Part shown: in pieces, positions 17,923 to 27,132 of the stretch
Position numbering within the stretch: position 1 is the first letter of the stretch
Layout of the letters: every line of letters starts with the position of its first letter
Origin: Rhodoblastus acidophilus
GTDB lineage: Bacteria > Pseudomonadota > Alphaproteobacteria > Rhizobiales > Beijerinckiaceae
Length of the DNA stretch: 64,000 nucleotides
Reading direction: 5' to 3'
Assembly: GCF_009720655.1 (NCBI RefSeq)
Contig: NZ_WNKS01000008.1
Coordinates: 62,001-126,000, forward strand
Made by a program: the position numbers and the translations under genes
The notes under the pieces: generated by a model
What the model was told of the DNA's origin: nothing
What the model saw: only the letters and a program-made list of their open reading frames with translations
The model's database searches: none

Positions 17923-19026
17923 CTACTCCTTCGGCAGCAGCAGATAGAACTGGCCGTGATGGCGCAAGGCGCCGGCGCGCGCGCCCGCGGCGTCGCCGAG
18001 GCCGAAGTAAATGTCGGCGCGGCCCGGCCCGACAATGGCCGAGCCTGTGTCCTGCGCGATCACCACCCGCCGAAACGGTTTTAGCGACTCGTCCCGCCAC
18101 GGCAAGTCCGCGTCGATGAAGAACGGCAGGCCATAGGCCCAGATGGTTTTGTCGACCGCGATGGAGCGCAGCGGGGTCAGGGGGACGCCGCTCGCGCCTT
18201 CCGGCTGGGCGGAGCCGGTGTCGATGCGCCCCTCGAAAAACACGAAGGAGCGATTTTGGCGCAGCAAATCGTCGCCTTCCTCGCCTTTTTGCAGGCCATG
18301 CGCCCGCAACCAGGCGATCAGGCGCGGCATGGTCATTTCCGCCGGCGTCGCAACGCCGCGCTGGACCAGAATGCGGGCGATGGCCGTATAGGGCTGGCCG
18401 TTGCGACCGGCGAAGGACAGGCGCAACACCCGCCCGTCGGGCAGACGCACCCGCGCCGACCCCTGCACCTGGGCCAGAAACAGGTCGGCCGTGTCGCGCA
18501 GAAAGACAAGTTTTTGAGCGCCACTCGCCTCCAGGGCGCCATCCTCGATCTCACCACGGTCGGGATAGGGTTCGAGCCCGCCGGCGCGGCGTCTCGCGGC
18601 GGTGAGGCCCTGTAATTGCGTGGTTGTGACCAGATCGGGCGGCCGGCCGTAAACCGGCGTGGCGAATGCGCGGGTTGGCGTCAGCGATCCCGGAATTTCC
18701 GGCTGGTAATAGCCGGTGAAGAACGAATCGGGCGCCGAATCGGGAACGACGCGAAAGGCAGCGAAATGGCGGGCGAAAAAATCCGGCCCCGCCCCCCCGT
18801 GTTGCGCCAGGGCGCAAACCTTTTTCCACGCGGAGAGCTTCAGCTCGGGCAGGTTGCGCGCCGCCGGGAGGCGCGCGCAGCTTTTCCGCCAGACCGCGAG
18901 CGCTTCGGCGGAGGGATCCAGACCGACATTCGCCGGTTCGAGCGAGAATCCGCGCCCCTCCGCTAAGCAAGGCGCGGAAAGCAGGCCCGCGATCAGCAGC
19001 AGCAGGGGCGCGCGCAAAAGACTCAC
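17923..19026 (-). CDS. mltA: Membrane-bound lytic transglycosylase A
   Basis: A 367-residue exported enzyme that cleaves peptidoglycan glycan strands to 1,6-anhydro-muropeptides in the periplasm. An N-terminal signal peptide (LLLLIAGLLSAPCLAEG) has a Cys but a poor lipobox, so lipidation is uncertain. The MltA barrel domain follows, with FTGYYQPEI near residue 102, and then the C-terminal 3D domain with QDTGSAIVGPGRADIYFG, which carries the catalytic Asp of the family. Its start overlaps the stop codon of the upstream timA-like gene by 4 bp (19023-19026), and smr follows after 4 bp, so the three are one operon. Confidence 0.93.
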   Translation of the reverse strand: MSLLRAPLLLLIAGLLSAPCLAEGRGFSLEPANVGLDPSAEALAVWRKSCARLPAARNLPELKLSAWKKVCALAQHGGAGPDFFARHFAAFRVVPDSAPDSFFTGYYQPEIPGSLTPTRAFATPVYGRPPDLVTTTQLQGLTAARRRAGGLEPYPDRGEIEDGALEASGAQKLVFLRDTADLFLAQVQGSARVRLPDGRVLRLSFAGRNGQPYTAIARILVQRGVATPAEMTMPRLIAWLRAHGLQKGEEGDDLLRQNRSFVFFEGRIDTGSAQPEGASGVPLTPLRSIAVDKTIWAYGLPFFIDADLPWRDESLKPFRRVVIAQDTGSAIVGPGRADIYFGLGDAAGARAGALRHHGQFYLLLPKE

Positions 19027-19670
19027 TGACCCGGCGAGGTCGCCACCAGCGTCCAGTTGGGCGTCGTCGCATCGTGGGGCCGCGCAAAAGTCCAGACATC
19101 AACCACATTGGTCGGCGTGCTGGGATCGCCCTCGATGAGCGCGCCATCGGGCCCATGCGTCGCGGTGATGAACTGGCCGTCGAATCGCACGGCGATGACG
19201 GCGAGGTTTTTCTCCGCCCGCGCCTCGACGATTCGGGCGTCGTTCAGGCCAACCAGCGTGGTCTGCATGGTTTCGCCGCGCGCCCTGCGCTCGTCCAGCG
19301 CCGTCTTGAAGCCGGCGAGCACGTCCGGGCTGGTCAACGACTGCAAAGCCTCTTCATCGCCGCGCGAAAAAGCCTGGACGATCATCTCATAGGCGGAACG
19401 GGCGCCGGCCAGAAAGATTTTTGGGGAAAAATCGCGCTGGGCGCGGCTGATCTGTTCAAAACCGCGCCAGACCGGGCCGCCGCGCTCCGCGCACTCCGCC
19501 CATTCCAGCTCGGCCGGCGAAAGCTGCGCCGGCGGCGCGCCGGGGGCGACCTGCGGGCCGTTCTCGAATCTTTGTTCAAAACCTTCCCGCTCGCCCAGCA
19601 CCGAACGCAACTTCCACAAGACAAAAGCGGCGAGAACGACGAAAATGATAGTTATGGAATCAACCTGCAT
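19023..19670 (-). CDS. Tim44-like domain protein
   Basis: A 215-residue protein with a single N-terminal membrane anchor (about 5-22, ITIIFVVLAAFVLWKL), a short linker, and a C-terminal Tim44-like domain (about 75-212; SAYEMIVQAFSRGD... and VRFDGQFITATH). It belongs to the alphaproteobacterial group related to mitochondrial import component Tim44 (TimA). The bacterial role is unknown; the anchor would place it on the cytoplasmic membrane. It is the first gene of the operon with mltA and smr, and divergent from fxsA. Confidence 0.88.
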   Translation of the reverse strand: MQVDSITIIFVVLAAFVLWKLRSVLGEREGFEQRFENGPQVAPGAPPAQLSPAELEWAECAERGGPVWRGFEQISRAQRDFSPKIFLAGARSAYEMIVQAFSRGDEEALQSLTSPDVLAGFKTALDERRARGETMQTTLVGLNDARIVEARAEKNLAVIAVRFDGQFITATHGPDGALIEGDPSTPTNVVDVWTFARPHDATTPNWTLVATSPGQ

Positions 19671-19798
19671 GGCGTCCTCGTGACAGGCCGGCGTTGCACC
19701 GCGACGATCGTGCGGCCATATGAGGGATGGGTAGCATTGCAGGCGCCCGCCAGCAAGGCGGGGAGGCGTACGGCATTGCGCGAAGGAAAGGCTTGGGG

Positions 19799-20245
19799 AT
19801 GTTCCGTTCCATTTTCGGACCGGCGCTAATAATTTGGGTGGCCGCGGAGCTCGCGACCTTTTACGCGGTCGCGCATGTCATCGGCCTCGGCGGCGCCTTG
19901 CTGGCCGGGGTTGCGACGACGCTGCTGGGCTTCGCCAATTTGCGCGAGAACGCGAGCGTGGCGCTGCAGCGGGTGCGCGCCGCGGTCACCGGCGGCCGGG
20001 CGCGCGAGGGCGCGATGGCCGAGGGCATGATCGGCAGTTTCGGCGCGATCCTGCTGATCCTTCCGGGCTTCCTGTCCGACATCGTGGGCCTCGTGCTCAC
20101 CATCCCGTCCGTGCGCGACGATCTCGCCTCGAAGATGCGCTCGCACCAGCCCGGGTCGGGCCGAAAAGCGGATCTGACCGCGATCGATCTCAACCCGAGC
20201 GAGTGGCGCATCACCGATGCATCCTCGGAGCGCAGGCCGCGCTGA
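19799..20245 (+). CDS. FxsA family membrane protein
   Basis: A 148-residue protein with about three hydrophobic segments: IFGPALIIWVAAELATFYAV, IGLGGALLAGVATTLLGFANL and FGAILLILPGFLSDIVGLVLTIP. The PGFLSDIVGL stretch is diagnostic of the family. In E. coli, excess FxsA relieves F-plasmid exclusion of phage T7; its native function is unknown. The start at 19799 was chosen because the frame upstream (to 19727) encodes no conserved sequence; GGGG lies just ahead. It is adjacent to secB, with 173 bp between. Confidence 0.9.
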   Translation: MFRSIFGPALIIWVAAELATFYAVAHVIGLGGALLAGVATTLLGFANLRENASVALQRVRAAVTGGRAREGAMAEGMIGSFGAILLILPGFLSDIVGLVLTIPSVRDDLASKMRSHQPGSGRKADLTAIDLNPSEWRITDASSERRPR

Positions 20246-20418
20246 CGCGGGGCCGAATCGCCGGCGCTGCGGGAAGGGCCGCCTTGTTTTCCGGCGGTGT
20301 TTCGTGCTAGGCGCGAACAAGGCGGATTGTCCCGCCGCCTTGCGTCCCGTCGCTTTTTTCGCGCGGCGGCCAGGGTCCTCACCGACGCATCGGGTCAGGC
20401 CCGAAACAGGAGTTTTTC

Positions 20419-20883
20419 ATGACCGACACCACCGGCGGCCAGGCCCCCGCACTGAATTGCCTGGTGCAGTACTGCAAGGACCTTTCCTTCGAGAACCCGA
20501 ATGCGCCGCGTTCGCTGGGGCCGCAGGAAAAGGCGCCGAACATCAACATCCAGGTGAACGTCAACGCCAAGCAGCTCGCCGAGCAAGACTTCGAGGTGGA
20601 CATCCTGCTTGAAGGCTCCGCCGGCGAAGGCGCCGACGCCCTGTTCAAGTTCGAGCTGACCTATGCCGGCGTGTTCCGCCTGATCAACATTCCCGCCGAG
20701 CAGTCGCATCCCGTGGTGATGATCGAGTGCCCGCGCCTGCTCTTCCCGTTCGCGCGCCAGATCGTCGCCGACGCCGTGCGCAACGGCGGCTTCCCCCCGC
20801 TCTATCTCGACCCCATCGACTTCGCCACGCTCTACGCCCAGCGCATGCAGCAGGCGCAGGCCGCGGCTGGCGCCCCGAACTGA
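20419..20883 (+). CDS. secB: Protein-export chaperone SecB
   Basis: A 154-residue cytoplasmic tetrameric chaperone that keeps preproteins unfolded and passes them to SecA. The usual landmarks are visible: [13 protein letters not shown] near residues 20-32, [21 protein letters not shown], the [17 protein letters not shown] helix region, and [13 protein letters not shown] near the C-terminus. AGGAGTTTTTC precedes the ATG. A bidirectional terminator follows. Confidence 0.97.
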   Translation: MTDTTGGQAPALNCLVQYCKDLSFENPNAPRSLGPQEKAPNINIQVNVNAKQLAEQDFEVDILLEGSAGEGADALFKFELTYAGVFRLINIPAEQSHPVVMIECPRLLFPFARQIVADAVRNGGFPPLYLDPIDFATLYAQRMQQAQAAAGAPN

Positions 20884-20900
20884 GCCGACCCGCTCCAATG

Positions 20901-20928
20901 AAAAACCCGCCTGTCACGGCGGGTTTTT
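20901..20928. terminator. Bidirectional terminator between secB and the L,D-transpeptidase gene
   Basis: AAAAACCCGCC / GGCGGGTTTTT stem (20901-20911 and 20918-20928) with a 6-nt loop. It has A and T tracts on both sides, so it can serve both convergent genes. Confidence 0.95.
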
Positions 20929-20949
20929 TGTTGACCGGGACTTCGCCGC

Positions 20950-21468
20950 TCAGGGCGTCATGATCACCGGCGTGCCGACGCTGACGCGGCTGTAGAGATC
21001 GGACACGTCCTCGTTGAGCATGCGGATGCAGCCATAGGACGCGCGCGAGCCGATGGAGCCGCGCATTTTCGCCGACGTGCCGTGGATGGCGATTTCAGAG
21101 CGGTCGAGCGTCAGCGCGGCCACCCCCATCGGGTTTGACGGCGAGCCCCCGCGAATGAAATTCGGCAGGTTGGGGTGATCTTGTTTCACCACGGCGGGCG
21201 GCGTCCAGTCGGGGTGGTAATGCTTGCCCTGGATATGGGCGGAGCCGAGCCATTCCTTGCCTGGCTTGGCCACGGCCACGGGATACTGAATGGCGCGGGC
21301 GTCATCGAGCACATAATAGAGTTTGCGCTGGCTCATGCTGATGACCACGGTTCCCGGGCCATAACTGGTGCGGAAATTGACGAGGTTAGTGCTGGCCTCG
21401 GCGACCGACGGCGCGGCGGCGGAGGCGAGGAGCGAAAGAGCGGCGACGGCAAGCGGCAATGAACGCAT
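20950..21468 (-). CDS. L,D-transpeptidase (YkuD domain), exported
   Basis: A 172-residue protein with an N-terminal signal peptide (LPLAVAALSLLASAAAPSVAEA). The YkuD catalytic domain shows IAIHGTSAKMRGS and ASYGCIRM, the HxT...SxGCIRM pattern with the nucleophilic Cys near residue 150. Such enzymes make 3-3 crosslinks in peptidoglycan or attach proteins to it in the periplasm. It stands alone and converges on secB. There is no LysM or other peptidoglycan-binding domain, so it is a minimal form. Confidence 0.93.
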   Translation of the reverse strand: MRSLPLAVAALSLLASAAAPSVAEASTNLVNFRTSYGPGTVVISMSQRKLYYVLDDARAIQYPVAVAKPGKEWLGSAHIQGKHYHPDWTPPAVVKQDHPNLPNFIRGGSPSNPMGVAALTLDRSEIAIHGTSAKMRGSIGSRASYGCIRMLNEDVSDLYSRVSVGTPVIMTP

Positions 21469-21659
21469 GGTGAACTCCCAGACGGCGAACCAGAGCAGTT
21501 TCTGCGGGTTTTCCTGAAGATGCCGTCACCAAACGCGCCGCACTAGCGTTTCGGCGCCACAGTCCGCGAAAATTTCGGCACGCAGCCCTAAGAAAAAATG
21601 AGACAATTTGCTCTAATTTTTATCAGCGTCTTCAAAGCGAAGCGGCGCCGCGCCGGCGG

Positions 21660-21700
21660 GTTCGAAAAGAAAAAGAGCCTGCTCGGAGAGACGAGCAGGC
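21660..21700 (-). terminator. Terminator of the hemY-mitofilin run
   Basis: On the minus strand a 9-bp stem GCCTGCTCG / CGAGCAGGC (21677-21700) is followed by CTCTTTTTCTTTTC, just after the hemY stop codon. Confidence 0.85.
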
Positions 21701-21718
21701 CCCGGTTGAAATGCGATG

Positions 21719-23281
21719 TCAAAACGTCCGGGCTGCGCCCGCAGGCTTGGGGCCGGGATCGTCGGGCGGCGTCGCCAGAGGGAAGATGACCGGCTGCGGC
21801 GACGAACGGTGGGCGATGTCCGCCGCCTTCTGCTGCGCAGGCGGAACCGTCTCAGCAGCGGGCTCGGGTTCGGGCTGCAGTTCGGCCTTGGCCTCGATCT
21901 CAACCTTGGCGGGCGGTTCGATCGTGGCCGGCGGCGGCGCGCTCTCCAGAACAGCGGGCTTCCCGGCCGGCGGAGGCTCCTCCATCGGCCCAGAAAGTTC
22001 TTCCTTGGGCTCGGCCCAGACATAGGCGTCAAGCTTGCCGGTGACCGGGGAAATCGGCGACCATTGCCGCGACCAGTTGCCATCCGCGAACCACATGGCG
22101 TCGCGGGGCGCCCGCGTGGCGCGCGACAGCCATTCGCGCACCAGGCCCTGCGCGTCATTTTCTCGATCCTCGAGTTCCGCCATGATCACGCACATGCGCG
22201 CGGTCGGACGCTGCCCCGAGGCGACCAGAGGCGCCATCACCTGACGGGCCAGGGCGAAATCGCGGGCGCCGATTGCGGCGGCGGCGACGACCATGGCGCT
22301 TTCGGGCGCCTCGGGGGCGCAACGCGCCAGCGACTTGGCGCGGTTCAGGCGGTCGGCGGCCGAATCGCCGACGCGCACATCGAGATAGGCGCGGGCGATT
22401 TCCGGATGCGGGGCCTTCGCATAAACCCCTTCCAGCATCTTCGAGGCCGCGCGCATGTCGCCTTTTCGCGAGAGCAGGCGGCCGAGCAGGACGGCGGCGG
22501 GGACCAGGGTCGCCTCCTTGGCCAGCGCGGCGCGCAGCAGTTTTATGGCGCGCGCGGGATCCGTCGCCTCGACGTCCATCGCGATCGCCGTGTCCAGCAC
22601 CGCCTTTTGGCGGCGCGCGGTCTCGGCGTCGACGATTCTGGCCTTGATGTTCTGAGCGATGCAGTCATGCGCCGCCGCCCATTCCTTGGCCGCGGTGTGG
22701 CGGTCGAACACAGCCTGTCCCGACCAGCACAGCGGGCGGGCGTTCTGCGCCTGGAGCGCGACGGCGTGCGCGGCGTCCTGGTCGCCCTGGCGCAGGCTTT
22801 CGGCGTGCAGCCCGCGCAGGCCCAGCAGCTTGGTGTCCGAAATCGCGGTCATCTCACGGAAAACGCGCGCCGCCCTGACGCGGTCGCCGGCCAGTTGCGC
22901 GGTCTGCGCCTCCAGCAGCAGGGTGAGCGGCTCGGCGGGCAAATGTTTCTTCGCGTCGGCGGCGGCCTTTTCCGCGCGCTGCAAGTCGCCGGCGTTCGCC
23001 GCGACAATGCCGCGCGAAAGCGCGTCCAGGCCCAGGGCGCGTTTGCGGGCGCGCTGGGACACCGCCACCACCGTGGGGACCTTGAGAGCGAAGCTGAGCG
23101 ACTTCCAGAGCAGCAGCAGGATGATCGCCGCCACCAGAACGAACGCAAGTCCGACCATCGGCGACGTTTCAATGTGACGGCCAAACCACTCGAGAACGAG
23201 CGTTCCCTTCGTCTCATGCAGAATGTCGAGGCCCCATGCGGCGCCGGCGATCAAAGCGAGGTATATCAGCGTTTTGAACAT
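21719..23281 (-). CDS. hemY: HemY-family heme biosynthesis-associated membrane protein
   Basis: A 520-residue protein with two N-terminal membrane helices (about 2-20 and 42-62), the HemY_N region with LVLEWFGRHIETSPMVG, then tetratricopeptide-like helical repeats. The C-terminal tail is long and low-complexity, rich in Pro/Ala/Glu. This HemY is the gamma/alphaproteobacterial protein linked to heme synthesis operons, not the oxygen-dependent protoporphyrinogen oxidase of the same name. It follows the mitofilin gene after 28 bp, the usual alphaproteobacterial pairing, although hemC/hemD, often upstream, are not here. Confidence 0.9.
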   Translation of the reverse strand: MFKTLIYLALIAGAAWGLDILHETKGTLVLEWFGRHIETSPMVGLAFVLVAAIILLLLWKSLSFALKVPTVVAVSQRARKRALGLDALSRGIVAANAGDLQRAEKAAADAKKHLPAEPLTLLLEAQTAQLAGDRVRAARVFREMTAISDTKLLGLRGLHAESLRQGDQDAAHAVALQAQNARPLCWSGQAVFDRHTAAKEWAAAHDCIAQNIKARIVDAETARRQKAVLDTAIAMDVEATDPARAIKLLRAALAKEATLVPAAVLLGRLLSRKGDMRAASKMLEGVYAKAPHPEIARAYLDVRVGDSAADRLNRAKSLARCAPEAPESAMVVAAAAIGARDFALARQVMAPLVASGQRPTARMCVIMAELEDRENDAQGLVREWLSRATRAPRDAMWFADGNWSRQWSPISPVTGKLDAYVWAEPKEELSGPMEEPPPAGKPAVLESAPPPATIEPPAKVEIEAKAELQPEPEPAAETVPPAQQKAADIAHRSSPQPVIFPLATPPDDPGPKPAGAARTF

Positions 23282-23309
23282 GGAAGACGCCCAAAGTAAC
23301 AGAGAACGG

Positions 23310-25202
23310 TCAATTGTTGGCTTTACCGACGTTTTTCAGCGCGACTTCGAACTCCGCCCTGGCCGCGCTCTCGGCGCCGAGGCGAACGTTCGCGGCGTTC
23401 AACCAATCGGCGGCGGCGGCGCGCGCCGGCTCGGGCAGTTGCGCCACCAGCGCCACAGCGCCGGCCAGATCGCCAGCGGCGAGAGACTTCTGCGCCTTGG
23501 CGACCAGGGACGACGCCGATTCCTCCGGTGAAGCCGCCGAGCCGATGGGGCGGACCTTCACAAGCTTCGTGGCGTGCGTCTGGACGTAGGAAAGCGCCTT
23601 TTCCCAAGGTTTTGCGTCGGCGGCGGGCTGTTGCGGCCCAGGCGCCGCCGCAGCGACGATCTTCTCCGATAGCGCGGCAAAATCCGAAGTGAGCTTCGCC
23701 GGGGACGGCGTCGCCAGGCCGGCGCGCATCTGCGCGATGCGGTCGGGATCTGCGCCCATCCGCTCGAGGCCCCCGATAAAAGCGGAGGCGTCGAGCCCCT
23801 GTGTCAGCGCGGTGAGCGCCGATTGGGCCAGCACAAGCCGCGCGGAAGGGTCGGCGCGCGTCTGGCCCGCGTCGAGAGCGGACAGCGCCCGCGCCTCGGT
23901 CTTGGGCGCCGAAAGTTTGGTCTCGGCGGCGCTGAGCCGCTGGCTCAGTTCGGCGACCTGCGCCTGGGTGTCGGCGAGTTGCGACCGCGTCTCGGTGAGG
24001 CGTTCGACCAGCGCGCGTTCGCGCATGCTGAGGCTGGCGTCCGCCGCCTCCGTGGCGGCGGGGGCGGGCTCCGCCGGCTTCGCGGGCTCGACGGCCGCGG
24101 GCGCCGCCGTCTCGGCGGGCGGCGGCGCGTCGTTGCGGGCGGCGGGCTCGGCTGCCGGTTCCGCGGCGGGAGTTTTGGTCTCGGCGGTGTCGGGCTTGCC
24201 CTCACCCGAGGAAGCGGCTTCGGACGCGGCGGCGGGCTTCTCCGCCTCTGCCGGGACGACCGCCGCGGGTTCGGACTTGGCGGGTTCGGACTTGGCTGGC
24301 TCCGCTTTGGCCGGCTCGGGCGCGGGAGCCGCGACAGGCGCGGGAGCGACGGCGATCTTGGCCGCTGACGGCTTGTCGGCGGGGCTGTCGACAGGCGGCG
24401 CGAAAAAGTCCGTCAAATGGTCCAGTGAGAGATAAACGCCGCCGCCGATCGCCGCGAGTCCGACGACAGCTGCGACGGGCGCAAGGAGGCCGCGCTTGCG
24501 TTTCTCGGGCGTTGCGGACGCGTTGGCGGCCGGGGCCTTGCCGGGAAAAGGCGGCGGGGCGTCGCTTTTCGGCTTGGGAATTGGCGCGGGCCTGACCAGG
24601 GGACGCGCGGCCGCTTCGCTTTTCGGCGCGGGAGCGGGCGTCGGGCGCGGCGCGGCCTCGGGTTTCGAATTCGGCTTGGCGGCTGTGGGCGCCGGCGGGG
24701 GCTTTGGCGTGGGCGTCGCGGCGACGGGCGCCGGCGCAGGCTTTTCTGCGGGCGGCGCGACCTCGGGTTTTGGCGCTGGCTGGGCGGCGGCAGGCTTCGG
24801 CCCGGGCTTTTCGGCGGACGGCGCGACCTCGGGTTTTGGCGCCGGCTTCGCGACCGCAGGCGCATCGGGCCCAGGCGGCGGCGCGACAGGTCCGCCGAAC
24901 GGTTTGGCGCTCTTCCCCTCGGCCCCCAGCTGAGCGGCGACAGGTTTCGGCCCGGGCTTTTCGGCAGACGGCGTGACTTCAGGTTTCGGCGGCGGCTTCG
25001 CGACCACAGGCGCATCGGGTCCGGGCGGAGGCGCGACAGGTCCGCCGAGCGGATTGGCGCCCTTCCCCTCGGCCCCAGGTTGGGGCTTGAGCTCCGGCTG
25101 GGGCTTGAGCTCCGGCTGGGGCTTGGGCGCCACAGGCTCCGGCGCCGGCGGCGTCACGCCCTTAGCCTGTTGTTCCTCGCCCTGTCCGTTTTGCGCGTTC
25201 AT
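23310..25202 (-). CDS. Alphaproteobacterial mitofilin-like protein (COG4223/Mic60 homologue)
   Basis: A 630-residue protein. A very Pro/Ala/Lys-rich cytoplasmic N-terminus (1-235) is followed by one membrane helix (about 238-258, GLLAPVAAVVGLAAIGGGVYL) and a second Ala/Pro-rich stretch. A coiled coil follows (about 395-440, RALVERLTETRSQLADTQAQV), then a C-terminal mitofilin signature region with KLVKVRPIG. Homologues of Mic60 shape intracytoplasmic membranes and tether the envelope in alphaproteobacteria. The N-terminus contains a 50-residue unit repeated in tandem (residues 43-92 and 93-142), making this protein longer than most relatives. It is first in the operon with hemY. Confidence 0.87.
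   Translation of the reverse strand: MNAQNGQGEEQQAKGVTPPAPEPVAPKPQPELKPQPELKPQPGAEGKGANPLGGPVAPPPGPDAPVVAKPPPKPEVTPSAEKPGPKPVAAQLGAEGKSAKPFGGPVAPPPGPDAPAVAKPAPKPEVAPSAEKPGPKPAAAQPAPKPEVAPPAEKPAPAPVAATPTPKPPPAPTAAKPNSKPEAAPRPTPAPAPKSEAAARPLVRPAPIPKPKSDAPPPFPGKAPAANASATPEKRKRGLLAPVAAVVGLAAIGGGVYLSLDHLTDFFAPPVDSPADKPSAAKIAVAPAPVAAPAPEPAKAEPAKSEPAKSEPAAVVPAEAEKPAAASEAASSGEGKPDTAETKTPAAEPAAEPAARNDAPPPAETAAPAAVEPAKPAEPAPAATEAADASLSMRERALVERLTETRSQLADTQAQVAELSQRLSAAETKLSAPKTEARALSALDAGQTRADPSARLVLAQSALTALTQGLDASAFIGGLERMGADPDRIAQMRAGLATPSPAKLTSDFAALSEKIVAAAAPGPQQPAADAKPWEKALSYVQTHATKLVKVRPIGSAASPEESASSLVAKAQKSLAAGDLAGAVALVAQLPEPARAAAADWLNAANVRLGAESAARAEFEVALKNVGKANN
24777..25076 (-). repeat. 150-bp tandem duplication within the mitofilin gene
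   Basis: Two adjacent in-frame 150-bp units (24927-25076 and 24777-24926) encode near-identical 50-residue segments starting GAEGK(G/S)A. They differ at about nine residues. A short hexapeptide repeat (ELKPQP twice) lies just upstream. Confidence 0.85.
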
Positions 25203-25289
25203 TATGCAGTCCCCTGCCGTTTGCCGGCATTATAGCCGCCGCGCGCGTCGGGAAAACCCCAGTTTGCGCACACAAGCGTTTTATATGGA

Positions 25290-26171
25290 TCACGCGTTGG
25301 CGGCGATCGCCTCGGCGATGGCGACGGTGCGCCGCGCCATGTCGGCGTGGAGCCGCTCCACCATCCTGCCATCGATCTGCAGCGCGCCCTTGGACTGGTT
25401 CTCGGGCAGATCGAAGGTTTCGATGATTTTCCGCGCCCACAAAACCTCGGTTTCGGCGGGGGCGAACACGTCGTTGCAAATGTCCACCTGCTTGGGATGG
25501 ATCAAGGTCTTGCCGTCCATGCCGAGATCGCGGCCCTGCTCGCATTCCGCGCGGAAACCGGCCTCATCCGAAAAATCGTTAAAAACCCCGTCGACGATGT
25601 CGACGCCATGGGCGCGGGCCGCCGCGACGCAGATCGACAGATAGGCCAGCATGGACTGACGTCCCGGGGTGAGGCGCGCGCGGGTCTCCTTGGCGATGTC
25701 ATTGGTGCCCATCACCAGAACGGCGAGGCGCGAGGCCGGATCGAGCGCGGTGCGCACAATGGAATCGGCGTTGAGGATCGCGGTCGGCGTCTCCATCATC
25801 GCCCAGAGTTTTGTACGCTCGGGCGCGCCGAGATCGCGAATCGCCTTGGCGGTGATGGTGATGTCGCCGGGCGTCGAAACCTTTGGCAGCAGAATGGCGT
25901 CGGGACCCGCGGCGGCGGCGGCGGCGAGATCCTCCTTGCCCCACGGCGTGTGGGTTCCGTTGATGCGAATGACGACCTCGCGACGGCCAAATCCGCCCGC
26001 CGTGACGGCGGCGGCGACCTGCTCGCGCGCCAAAATTTTCGCATCGGGGGCGACGGCGTCCTCCAGGTCGAGAATCAGGGCGTCGGCGGCCAGCGTCCTG
26101 GCCTTTTCCAGCGCGCGAGCGTTCGACCCGGGCATGTAGAGCACGCTGCGGCGAGGACGTAGGCTGGTCAT
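25290..26171 (-). CDS. CoA ester lyase of the CitE/HpcH/HpaI family (malyl-CoA lyase-like)
   Basis: A 293-residue TIM-barrel lyase. It starts with the family motif RRSVLYMPGSNARALEKA. Other landmarks are LILDLEDAVAP (metal-binding acidic residues), VVIRING, ETPTAILNA with the metal-binding Glu, and GRQSMLAYLSI. Relatives cleave or hydrolyse malyl-CoA, methylmalyl-CoA or citramalyl-CoA. In methylotrophs and ethylmalonyl-CoA pathway organisms such genes serve C2 assimilation, but no pathway partners are adjacent, so specificity is open. Two ATG codons adjoin at 26174 and 26171; GGGAG is better spaced for the latter. An upstream frame to 26288 is not conserved. Confidence 0.82.
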   Translation of the reverse strand: MTSLRPRRSVLYMPGSNARALEKARTLAADALILDLEDAVAPDAKILAREQVAAAVTAGGFGRREVVIRINGTHTPWGKEDLAAAAAAGPDAILLPKVSTPGDITITAKAIRDLGAPERTKLWAMMETPTAILNADSIVRTALDPASRLAVLVMGTNDIAKETRARLTPGRQSMLAYLSICVAAARAHGVDIVDGVFNDFSDEAGFRAECEQGRDLGMDGKTLIHPKQVDICNDVFAPAETEVLWARKIIETFDLPENQSKGALQIDGRMVERLHADMARRTVAIAEAIAANA

Positions 26172-26436
26172 CATTGCTCCCTGGCGGCGTCCCTGGCTTC
26201 GCAAAAGGCGAAAAAGACGCATAAAAAACAAAAGTCGCGCGGGCTGCGCATCCGCAACCCGCCGCGACGCCAATACTGGCGCGCGCACCTTAATCGTTCG
26301 GACGGCTTCACGCCATTGTCATTTTGACGTTGAAGCTTGCTTCTTTGGGGGCGCCGCGGCCGCTTGCTCCGCGGGACGCGTTGCGGCAAAAGGGGCGCGC
26401 CGCCAGCGGCCAGGACTGGCGGCGCGGAGACTGTCC

Positions 26437-27132
26437 ATGTGCGTCGCGAGTTTTCCCAAACGGCTGACCGAAGGCTACGAAAACTTCCTCAGCGGGCGTT
26501 TCGGCCGGGAGCGCGAGCGTTTCGAGGAATTGGCGCAGCGCGGCCAGAACCCGGAAATCCTGCTCATCGGCTGCTGCGACTCGCGCGTGTCCCCGGAGCT
26601 GATTTTCGACGCGGGGCCCGGCGAAATGTTCGTGGTGCGCAATGTCGCCAATCTCGCGCCGCCCTACAAGCCCAACGACGACTACCACGGCACCTCCGCG
26701 GCCATCGAATATGCGGTGATGGGCCTGAAGGTGAAGCATGTCGTGGTGATGGGGCACGCGGCCTGCGGCGGCATCCGGGCGTTCACCGAAATGCAGGCGG
26801 ACCCCTACATGCGGCCTCTGGCCCCCGGCGATTTCATCGGCCGCTGGATCAAGCTGCTGGCGCCGGCGGCGGAAACGCTGGGGCCGCCGAGCGAGCCGCT
26901 GCGCGACTGGTCGGAGCGGCTGAACCACGAGTCGATCAAGCAAAGCCTCGCGAACCTGCGCACCTTCCCCTACATCGCCACGCTGGAAGAACGGGGCTGG
27001 CTGCACCTGCACGGCGCCTATTTCGGCGTCGCCACGGGGGAATTGCAGATTCTGAATGAAGAAACCGGGCAGTTCTGCCAGGCCTCGGCGCAAGCCTATC
27101 GCGAAGCGTTTTCGGCGACGCCGAGGTTTTGA
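26437..27132 (+). CDS. Beta-class carbonic anhydrase
   Basis: A 231-residue zinc enzyme that interconverts CO2 and bicarbonate in the cytoplasm. The zinc and active-site motifs are intact: CCDSRVSPE (Cys ligand and the Asp-Arg dyad, about residues 46-54), VVRNVANL, then HAACGGI with the His and second Cys ligand near 106-110. The length and motif spacing are typical. It converges on rdgB with no gap. A link to bicarbonate supply for carboxylases is inference. Confidence 0.95.
   Translation: MCVASFPKRLTEGYENFLSGRFGRERERFEELAQRGQNPEILLIGCCDSRVSPELIFDAGPGEMFVVRNVANLAPPYKPNDDYHGTSAAIEYAVMGLKVKHVVVMGHAACGGIRAFTEMQADPYMRPLAPGDFIGRWIKLLAPAAETLGPPSEPLRDWSERLNHESIKQSLANLRTFPYIATLEERGWLHLHGAYFGVATGELQILNEETGQFCQASAQAYREAFSATPRF

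Noticed and set aside
21716-23299. A 527-codon plus-strand frame opposite hemY
   Set aside because: Antisense shadow of hemY with no recognisable domain.
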